Shown in pieces: positions 4,836 to 10,027 of a stretch of DNA of 10,027 nt (within the stretch, counting starts at the first letter, position 1; every line of letters starts with the position of its first letter). Position numbers and translations under genes: made by a program. The notes below the pieces were generated by a model, which had not been told where the DNA came from, did no database searches, and was given only the letters and a program-made list of their open reading frames with translations. The DNA is taken from assembly GCA_030425615.1 (NCBI GenBank), contig JAUIAI010000038.1, forward strand, positions 1 through 10,027. Reading direction: 5' to 3'. Source of the stretch: Gammaproteobacteria bacterium (lineage in GTDB: Bacteria; Pseudomonadota; Gammaproteobacteria; Burkholderiales; Burkholderiaceae_E).

Positions 4836-5267
4836 ATGAACATCTACGAAGCACTGAGACAGGATCACGACGAGCAGCGCAGGTTGCTGGATTTGCTGGT
4901 GAAGACCGAGGGGGACTCCGAGGGGAGGCACGAGCTGTTCCTCAAGGCGAAAGAGGCGCTCGAGCGCCATGCCGCAGCCGAGGAAAGGGCCTTCTACACG
5001 CCTCTTCTGAACGAGGATCTCACGCAGGAGAAAGCGCGCCACAGCATCGCCGAACATCACGAAATCGACGAACTCCTCGAGTCGCTGGAGGCCACCGACC
5101 GGAGTTCGTCCGGGTGGCTCGCCACGGCCAGACACCTGCGAGAGCGGGTGGAGCACCACCTGGACGAGGAGGAGCGGGAGGTCTTTCAGTTATCCGGCAA
5201 GGCGCTCGACGAGCAATCGAAGACGCGACTTGCCGGCGACTACCGGCGGATGATGGAAGAGGGCTGA
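4836..5267 (+). CDS. Hemerythrin HHE domain protein
   Basis: A 143-aa cytosolic four-helix-bundle protein of the hemerythrin HHE type, which binds a di-iron centre and takes part in oxygen, nitric-oxide or iron handling. Candidate iron ligands sit at the expected helix positions: His11 (RQDHDEQ), His45 (ERHAAAEERAF) with nearby Glu, His74/75 (AEHHEIDELL) and His109/110 (VEHHLDEEEREVF). The start at 4836 is preferred over the in-frame ATG at 4818, which is only 5 nt past the terminator T-run; MNIYEALRQDHD is also the usual N-terminus of this family. No sigma-54 element was seen here, unlike the neighbouring units, so transcription is either read-through from csbD2 or from an unseen promoter. 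The stop is 2 bp from the stop of the convergent 301-aa gene. Confidence 0.88.
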   Translation: MNIYEALRQDHDEQRRLLDLLVKTEGDSEGRHELFLKAKEALERHAAAEERAFYTPLLNEDLTQEKARHSIAEHHEIDELLESLEATDRSSSGWLATARHLRERVEHHLDEEEREVFQLSGKALDEQSKTRLAGDYRRMMEEG

Positions 5268-5269
5268 GG

Positions 5270-6175
5270 TCACGCCGCGGCCACGCGCGTCATGAACATT
5301 TCGTCCAGCGTGGTGGCCGCGGCATGCGCGAGCACGTCGCGGTCCAGATCCGACGGCCCGTCGAGCAATAGCCTGCCGATTCTGGCATCGATAGCCCTCT
5401 GCGCCACGAGATCGAGTGCCTCGTCCACATCGTGCCGGCCTTCCGCGTAGATCAGGCGGTGAGGCCATTGCCGCCCGCCGATATTGCGGGAGACGAGATA
5501 GCGCGCGAAGTACTGCTTCGAGAGTTCCCCGTAGCGGGGCTGGTGATCGCTGCACACCACGCAGCTGAGCGCCGACCAGGCATGCGGGTCACCCACGGCG
5601 CTTTCGAAGCCACGGACGGCCTTGTCCAGGGAGCGCAAGGCATGTTCACCGGCACGGGCGAGAAGGGGGCGCAGGGCGTTGCGATAGGCGGTGGCAAGCT
5701 CTTCGATCGCAGCGGCACTGACACACCCCGATGAACGGTACGCGTCCAGAAACGTCTCGCAGGCCGTATGCAGCGCATCGTCGAAACTGTCGCCGCGGGT
5801 CTGTTCGAGCAGCCGCTCGAGCTCCGAAAGCTCGTTCGCATCGATTCCCGGCAACGCACGTTCCTGGGCGTGCAGCAGGTGGAGCGCCAGGCCGGGAACC
5901 AGGTGGCTCACAGCCTTCAATTCGTGGTAGTGGCCGTCGTCCACCTCGACGGACTCACGCTGCCCGTCGTGGCAGAGCACCAGCACGTCGTCCAGCCGGA
6001 TCAGGACCGGCCATTCGTGCGACCCCAGCCGGCCCCGCTCACGGATCCACCATGCGCGGTAATTGCCGCGAAAGAGCCGGTTCCAGGTGGCCAGCGCGCC
6101 GCTCGCGGGCCGGTCGGCCGCGGACGCATCCGTCGATCGCGACTCGAGATGCCGCGAGCTGTCGATGGCGTTCAT
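5270..6175 (-). CDS. Unrecognised 301-aa protein, last gene of the YihY-DUF883-YqjE cluster
   Basis: I do not recognise the family. The protein is 301 aa, soluble-looking, with no signal peptide or convincing membrane helix. Visible features: an aromatic patch at 31-43 (WNRLFRGNYRAWW); a strand-rich part LIRLDDVLVLCHDG at 58-71; DDGHYHELKAVSHLVPG at 79-95; a long mainly helical middle; and a Cys-x-x-Cys-x-x-His motif at 205-211 (CVVCSDH) followed by QPRYGELSKQYFARYL. The Cys/His motif could bind metal. The frame is open across 906 bp and strand-consistent with its neighbours; it begins 52 bp after the YqjE-like gene, so it is probably the fourth gene of that transcript. The ribosome-binding site is weak. 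A shared role with the membrane proteins upstream is inference from order only. Confidence 0.75.
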   Translation of the reverse strand: MNAIDSSRHLESRSTDASAADRPASGALATWNRLFRGNYRAWWIRERGRLGSHEWPVLIRLDDVLVLCHDGQRESVEVDDGHYHELKAVSHLVPGLALHLLHAQERALPGIDANELSELERLLEQTRGDSFDDALHTACETFLDAYRSSGCVSAAAIEELATAYRNALRPLLARAGEHALRSLDKAVRGFESAVGDPHAWSALSCVVCSDHQPRYGELSKQYFARYLVSRNIGGRQWPHRLIYAEGRHDVDEALDLVAQRAIDARIGRLLLDGPSDLDRDVLAHAAATTLDEMFMTRVAAA

Positions 6176-6227
6176 TCTGATCGTCGGTGATTCGTGCCGA
6201 GGGATTGACGGTGCGTCCGGCGTGACC

Positions 6228-6608
6228 TCAGAGTGCGCCGCGAAGGCTCTGCGCGCTTCGGCGGGCCGCGTCGATCGACCGGGCCGGGCGCAGGTTGCTT
6301 AGCTTCAGCTTCTGGCGGCCGTTGACGAAAAGGATGGCTCCGATGACGAGAAACGCCAGTCCGAAGGTCAGCGTCGCGCCGGGCCGGCCGATCGCCTGGG
6401 CGAGCCAGTCGATCCCTGCCTGGACCAGGACGAAAGCGGCGATCATGAGTGCAAGCAACCCGGCGGCCAGCCAGAGGAAGCCGTTCTGCATCTGCTCGAC
6501 CTTCTCCACCGCCTCCGTGCGCACGAGACGCCCTTCGGCATGCAAAAGCGCCGCCGCGTCGTCCATGATGCCCTTGACCTGGTCGACGATACTCATCCGC
6601 GCACTCAT
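6228..6608 (-). CDS. YqjE / putative holin-X family membrane protein
   Basis: A 126-aa inner-membrane protein of the YqjE/'Actinobacterial holin-X' group (PF07332 type). It has an N-terminal amphipathic helix with DQVKGIMDDAAALLHAEGRL (residues 9-28), the usual position of a membrane-proximal helix. Two transmembrane helices follow at about 44-66 (FLWLAAGLLALMIAAFVLV) and 78-96 (ATLTFGLAFLVIGAILFVN), then a basic tail. Despite the family name there is no phage context and lysis is not implied. GGGAGA precedes ATG 6608, and the ATGA overlap with the DUF883 stop shows translational coupling. The pairing of a DUF883 gene with YqjE is the same as yqjD-yqjE in Escherichia coli. Confidence 0.85.
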   Translation of the reverse strand: MSARMSIVDQVKGIMDDAAALLHAEGRLVRTEAVEKVEQMQNGFLWLAAGLLALMIAAFVLVQAGIDWLAQAIGRPGATLTFGLAFLVIGAILFVNGRQKLKLSNLRPARSIDAARRSAQSLRGAL

Positions 6609-7081
6609 CGGATCTCTCCCGCGTTGACCCTGGAGCCTTCGAACGAGGACACGGAATCCGCTCCGGACGTGCCCGTGTCACCGCCGTTGCGCAGCAGGCT
6701 CGAAAGGAGCAAGCCCGCGCCGGCGAGAACGCCGCAGGCCGCGAGTGGATGGCGTTCGACGGTCAGGAGCACGCGATCGACCAGCCGGTCGGTCTGATCC
6801 GGGTGGACGCGGTCGGCGGTGCGTCCTATCGCCGTGGACACCGATGTGAAGGCCTCGGCCGTCATGTCGTATCCCTCCGAACGCAGGTGGGACGCACCCG
6901 ATTCCACGGCATCGCTGAGTGTTGCCAGGTAGCGGTTCGATCTGGAGCTCACGCGCTGGGCCTGTTCGCCGGCGGTGCGGCGGAGGGCTTCGTCGGCCTC
7001 GCTCGCCAGTTCCCGGCCTTTGTTACCGATCTGCTCGGCGGCATCTCCGGTCGCGTTCTTTATCGAGTCGGTGATCGTCAT
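6605..7081 (-). CDS. DUF883 (ElaB/YqjD-like) membrane-anchored protein
   Basis: A 158-aa tail-anchored inner-membrane protein. It has a long charged helical region (residues 5-105) and a single C-terminal hydrophobic segment at about 110-130, VERHPLAACGVLAGAGLLLS, the hallmark of ElaB/YqjD/DUF883, whose E. coli members associate with ribosomes at the membrane in stationary phase. Here about 28 residues follow the anchor, a longer tail than usual. The start at 7081 has a strong GGAGG and is preferred over further upstream frames, which lie in yihY sequence. The gene overlaps the end of yihY by 59 bp and the YqjE start by 4 bp. A sigma-54 element inside yihY (7144-7157) lies 62 nt upstream, so it can be expressed apart from yihY. 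Confidence 0.85.
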   Translation of the reverse strand: MTITDSIKNATGDAAEQIGNKGRELASEADEALRRTAGEQAQRVSSRSNRYLATLSDAVESGASHLRSEGYDMTAEAFTSVSTAIGRTADRVHPDQTDRLVDRVLLTVERHPLAACGVLAGAGLLLSSLLRNGGDTGTSGADSVSSFEGSRVNAGEIR

Positions 7082-8372
7082 GCTTCCTCCGGTGTGGTCT
7101 CGTGACGGTCTGGGCCGCGCGGGAGGCACGGCGCAACCTTTCTGCAATGAACGTGCCCGCGACGCGCCGATCCTGTTCGCGCACCATCTTCGATGCAGCA
7201 CCGAGGACCGCGAGCGCGGCGTAACCGGCGACGAGCGCCGAAACCGAAGTTTCAACGGGGTCCCGCAGTCGCGCGCGGCGCGCATCCGGGGTGTCGCGTG
7301 CGGTGATCGAGAAGCGCGGTCGACCCGGGTCGTTCTCGTGTTCGGTCTCGTCGGCTGCTTCGCGTGGATGGCCGACCGTGTCCGCCATCCAGGCGCCTCG
7401 TCTGCCCATGGGTCTGCCCGGACCGATCGTGGAGTCCCGGGTGGTCTGATGCTCGATCTCCGCATTCAGCTCCGCGCCCATCAGCAGGAGCGTTGCCATC
7501 AGCCAGATCCACGTCATGAAGGCGATGATCGCGCCCAGCGACCCGTACGTCCGGTCGTAGGCGCCGAAGTTCGCCAGGTACCAGGAGAACAGCGACGAGG
7601 CGATGGCGCCGATGACGACGGACAACACGGCGCCGGGAATGAGCCAGCGCCAGCGCGCAGCGCGGCGACTCGGCCCCCAGCGATAGAGCAGCACGACACC
7701 GGTGAGCGTTGCGACGAACAGCACGGCGGCGCCCGCCAGCTGAAGCGGCCGGCCTTCCGACCCCGGCAGACCGAACAGGGGCAGCAGCGCCGGCAGCGCC
7801 ACGATCACCAGCATGGTCCCGCAGAACAGCAGGATGGCGCCGACGGTTGTCAGCAAGGTGACGACCGTGAACAGCACGAAGCTTCGCTTTTCGTTCTCTT
7901 CGTAGGCCACGTTCATTGCCTCGAACAGTGCCTTGACGCCGTTGTTGGCGAGCCAGAGCGCGGTCGCGAAGGAGATCACCAGAGTCAGTCCGAGGGTTTC
8001 GTCCGGCGCCTCAGCGACGGTCGTGAGCTGGTCGCGGATCGTCTGGGTGGCCGCGGCGGGCACGATCGGTTCGATGAGTGATATCTGGCGCGCCACGATC
8101 TCGGGATCCGAGATCAGGCCGTAGATCGACAGCGTCGCCGACAACGCCGGCGTGAGCGCGAGCAGCATGTAGAAGGAGACCCCGGCTGCGACGAGCATGA
8201 CCCGGTCTTCCCAGAGTTCGTGATAGACCCGGTGGAGGATGTCCAGCCAGCCGCGCGCGGAAATCTCCCACGGCCAGCGCGCGAGCCTTCCGCGGGTGTC
8301 CCGCATGCCGTGCCCATAGCGGGTACCGGACACCGGGTTTGGAGAGCCTTTTCGGTCGAAGGATTCAGGCAT
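7023..8372 (-). CDS. YihY/BrkB family inner-membrane protein
   Basis: A 449-aa polytopic membrane protein of the YihY/virulence factor BrkB family (formerly called ribonuclease BN; true RNase BN is a different protein). It has about six membrane helices: 59-84, 128-150, 168-198, 210-231, 243-267 and 278-302. The family signature YGSLGAIIAFMTWIWL then GAELNAEIE (residues 276-306) is intact. After residue 310 there is a long hydrophilic tail, a short hydrophobic stretch at about 375-394 (SVSALVAGYAALAVLGAAS) and a very basic end, so the protein is well over 100 residues longer than the family core. Start 8372 fits the sigma-54 element 36 nt upstream; ATG 8306 is an alternative, as neither start has a clear ribosome-binding site. 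The last 20 codons overlap the DUF883 gene. Transport substrate is unknown. Confidence 0.85.
   Translation of the reverse strand: MPESFDRKGSPNPVSGTRYGHGMRDTRGRLARWPWEISARGWLDILHRVYHELWEDRVMLVAAGVSFYMLLALTPALSATLSIYGLISDPEIVARQISLIEPIVPAAATQTIRDQLTTVAEAPDETLGLTLVISFATALWLANNGVKALFEAMNVAYEENEKRSFVLFTVVTLLTTVGAILLFCGTMLVIVALPALLPLFGLPGSEGRPLQLAGAAVLFVATLTGVVLLYRWGPSRRAARWRWLIPGAVLSVVIGAIASSLFSWYLANFGAYDRTYGSLGAIIAFMTWIWLMATLLLMGAELNAEIEHQTTRDSTIGPGRPMGRRGAWMADTVGHPREAADETEHENDPGRPRFSITARDTPDARRARLRDPVETSVSALVAGYAALAVLGAASKMVREQDRRVAGTFIAERLRRASRAAQTVTRPHRRKHDDHRLDKERDRRCRRADR
7144..7157 (-). promoter_or_regulatory. Sigma-54 promoter of DUF883-YqjE-301aa, inside yihY
   Basis: On the minus strand the sequence reads GGCACGTTCATTGC (then A), a complete RpoN consensus match. 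It lies in the yihY coding region; the predicted start is near 7132, 51 nt before the DUF883 ATG. Confidence 0.78.
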
Positions 8373-8408
8373 GGACAGAGGTTGCGCATTCTGCGACGGG
8401 GCGCGGGT

Positions 8409-8422
8409 GCAATGCGCGTGCC
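8409..8422 (-). promoter_or_regulatory. Sigma-54 promoter of yihY
   Basis: On the minus strand the sequence reads GGCACGCGCATTGC (then A), a complete match with GG-N10-GC spacing. The predicted start is near 8397, 25 nt before ATG 8372, which argues against the longer frame starting at 8573. Confidence 0.8.
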
Positions 8423-8451
8423 TGCTGCGAACAGGATCCGATTCACGGGCA

Positions 8452-8465
8452 GGCACGGCGCTTGC
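8452..8465 (+). promoter_or_regulatory. Sigma-54 promoter of the AI-2E transporter gene
   Basis: GGCACGGCGCTTGC has GG-N10-GC spacing and a complete consensus core. The predicted start is near 8477, 34 nt before ATG 8511. It is divergent from the yihY element, with 29 bp between the two -24 boxes. Confidence 0.8.
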
Positions 8466-8510
8466 GAGCCGGCGGTCATTCCCGCTCTGGGCCGGGGGAG
8501 AGGAACGACC

Positions 8511-9668
8511 ATGGAATCCGACTCGCTGGACGGCGAAGGCCACGTGATGGTCGCGCGCCCGAAAAGCGCGCAACTGCGCACGCTCGTCCGACTCTGTGGC
8601 GGGATCCTTGCGTTACTGATCGTGGCGGGGCTCTACTGGGCGAAAACACTGCTCGTTCCCCTGGTGATCGCAGTGCTCGCCTGGCTCGCGCTTTCGCCAC
8701 TGGTCCGCTGGTTGATGAAGCACGGCGTCCCCGCGCCCTTGTCCTCGGCGGTTCTGACTCTGGGCCTCGTCGTGTCACTGACGGCCGCGGCCTACGTTGC
8801 CACGGGTCCGGCAGGCGAATGGTTGAGTGATCTTCCGGCCACGAGCGCGAAGCTGCGTCTGAAGCTGAGACAACTGGCTGAGCCGGTGGAGGCGGTCAAG
8901 AAGGCCGCGAAGTCGGTCGAGGAAGTGAGCGGGGGGCTCGGCGACGACGGCGGCGAGCGTGTCGTCGTGAAGGAAGCCGGTCTGCTCGAACAGATCACGA
9001 CCAACCTGCGGTACGTGGCCTCGACGGCTGCGATTGCAACCGTGCTCCTTTACTTCATGCTTGCCTCGGGAACCTATTTCCACCGCCGTCTGGTGGCCAC
9101 GTTCGAACACCTGCAGGACAAGAAGCGGGCCCTGCGGACCGCGTTCGAGATCGAACAGGATGTCTCCCATTACCTGAGCATGGTGACCCTCATCAACGTG
9201 GGACTGGGCGTGGCGGTCGGTGTCCTGCTCGCGATCGCCGGCATGCCTGCGTCCTGGTCGTGGGGGGTCACTGCGACCATTCTGAACTTCATGCCGTACA
9301 TCGGCGCGTTGCTCGGGATATTCCTCCTGACGATCGCCTCGGTGATCACGTTCGATTCCGCGGCCTACTGGCTGCTGATGCCGTCGGTCTACCTGGCGTG
9401 TACGTTCATCGAGGGGCAGTTCATCACCCCGTGGCTGCTCAGCCGGAAACTGAACATCACGCCCGTGGCCATTCTGACCGCCGTGGCGTTCTGGGCCTGG
9501 ATCTGGGGCTTCGTCGGGGCCGTCATCGCGGTTCCGATGCTGGTTGTCGTGAAATCGATCGCCGACCGGACCGGGACGATGGCCTGGCTGTCGCGATTCA
9601 CCTCCAACGAACTACCGCCGCCACCGCGCGATGAGCCGGCGGGCGAACCTACGACTGATAGCGCTTGA
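8511..9668 (+). CDS. AI-2E family transporter (PF01594 type)
   Basis: A 385-aa inner-membrane protein of the AI-2 exporter/'AI-2E' superfamily, whose members include TqsA, PerM and sodium-proton antiporters. Membrane helices are visible at about 26-66 (two, with LLVPLVIAVLAWLALSPLV), 77-97, 168-187, 224-243, 259-280, 286-302 and 317-348. Signatures are NFMPYIGALLGI (259-270) and the EGQFITPWLLSRKLN block with PVAI (301-320). The loop at 104-166 between helices is charged and helical, as usual. The start at 8511 has GGGGAGAGGA upstream; the frame is open from 8220, but earlier starts fall upstream of the sigma-54 promoter. The 3' end overlaps the convergent regulator gene by 20 bp. The transported substrate cannot be told from sequence; the name does not prove autoinducer-2 transport. 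Confidence 0.92.
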   Translation: MESDSLDGEGHVMVARPKSAQLRTLVRLCGGILALLIVAGLYWAKTLLVPLVIAVLAWLALSPLVRWLMKHGVPAPLSSAVLTLGLVVSLTAAAYVATGPAGEWLSDLPATSAKLRLKLRQLAEPVEAVKKAAKSVEEVSGGLGDDGGERVVVKEAGLLEQITTNLRYVASTAAIATVLLYFMLASGTYFHRRLVATFEHLQDKKRALRTAFEIEQDVSHYLSMVTLINVGLGVAVGVLLAIAGMPASWSWGVTATILNFMPYIGALLGIFLLTIASVITFDSAAYWLLMPSVYLACTFIEGQFITPWLLSRKLNITPVAILTAVAFWAWIWGFVGAVIAVPMLVVVKSIADRTGTMAWLSRFTSNELPPPPRDEPAGEPTTDSA

Positions 9669-10027
9669 GGCGGTTGTAGAGCGTCTTCGAATTGATGCCG
9701 AGCATCTCGGCCGACTTCTCGCGCGAGCCGTCGTTGTGCGACAGCGTGGCGAGGATCAGCGCCTTCTCGGCTTCCTCGAGGGTCATGCCCACGCGAATGT
9801 CCAGCGTGCCGCTCCTGCCGGTGGGCGCCGCCCCGATCCCGTGCTTCGCATCGGAACCCGGGGCGGGTGCATCGTCGTCGGACTCGGGAATGCTCTCGGC
9901 GCCGATGGACTCGTCGTCGGCGAGGATCGCGATGCGGTTGACGACGTTGCGAAGCTCTCTCACGTTGCCCGGCCACGAGTACGCCTGCAGCGCCGCCAGT
10001 GCTTCCTCACTGAAACGCAGGTCCCGT
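9649..10027 (-). CDS. NtrC-family sigma-54-dependent activator, C-terminal part
   Basis: The last 125 residues of a leftward gene whose start lies beyond the window. SWPGNVRELRNVVNRIAIL is the end of the AAA+ sigma-54 activation domain (the conserved WPGNVREL block). A low-complexity acidic linker (PESDDDAPAPGSDAKHG) follows, then a Fis-type helix-turn-helix, LEEAEKALILATLSHNDGS with EKSAEMLGINSKTLYNRLKRY, which binds enhancer-like sites upstream of -24/-12 promoters. The N-terminal input domain is not visible, so response regulator or another sensor type remains open. The gene converges on the AI-2E gene. With seven sigma-54 elements in the preceding 7.6 kb, it is the obvious candidate activator for them, though this is inferred from proximity only. 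Confidence 0.93.
   Translation of the reverse strand, partial: RDLRFSEEALAALQAYSWPGNVRELRNVVNRIAILADDESIGAESIPESDDDAPAPGSDAKHGIGAAPTGRSGTLDIRVGMTLEEAEKALILATLSHNDGSREKSAEMLGINSKTLYNRLKRYQS

Noticed and set aside
6228..6608. Prophage or lysis cassette suggested by the holin-X family name
   Set aside because: No endolysin, integrase or structural phage gene is nearby, and the DUF883-YqjE pair is a normal chromosomal arrangement.
6975..8081. 368-aa plus-strand frame
   Set aside because: Low-complexity Gln/His/Arg-rich shadow of the YihY gene on the opposite strand.

Overview
GC-rich bacterial chromosome, most likely a proteobacterium and probably a gammaproteobacterium. The pointers are a tRNA-Leu with encoded CCA, a YqjD/YqjE-type membrane-protein pair, CsbD, DUF1328 and AI-2E family proteins, and an NtrC-type sigma-54 activator. 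The genus cannot be fixed from the sequence.

Layout. Bases 1-171 hold the start of a leftward gene that runs off the edge. Bases 309-1654 hold a class II aldolase/adducin gene overlapping a V4R-domain gene by 4 bp. Bases 1686-2023 hold a tRNA-Leu(CAA) with promoter and terminator; the tRNA 3' end plus terminator is duplicated 146 bp downstream. Bases 2103-5267 are rich in small stress-type genes: csbD copy 1, a leftward pair (DUF3618-like membrane/coiled-coil protein and a Pro-rich protein), a rightward trio (DUF1328, a 68-aa charged protein, csbD copy 2) closed by a strong terminator, and a hemerythrin-like gene. Bases 5270-8372 are a tightly packed leftward cluster: YihY/BrkB membrane protein, DUF883 (ElaB/YqjD-like), YqjE/holin-X-like and an unrecognised 301-aa protein. 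Bases 8511-9668 encode an AI-2E family transporter. Bases 9649-10027 encode the C-terminus of an NtrC-family sigma-54 activator, convergent with and overlapping the transporter gene.

Main observation. Seven near-identical -24/-12 (RpoN, sigma-54) promoter elements, GGCAYG-N4-TTGC with exact GG-N10-GC spacing, lie 36-62 nt upstream of start codons. They precede csbD1, the DUF3618-like gene, the Pro-rich gene, the DUF1328-68aa-csbD2 unit, the DUF883-YqjE-301aa unit, yihY and the AI-2E gene. Almost every protein gene from 2103 to 9668 is therefore predicted to be RpoN-dependent, and the window ends in a gene for an RpoN activator. This looks like a compact sigma-54 regulon of envelope/general-stress small proteins. 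Homologues of several of these genes are controlled by general-stress sigma factors in other bacteria (csbD by SigB in Bacillus). The link to the adjacent activator is an inference.
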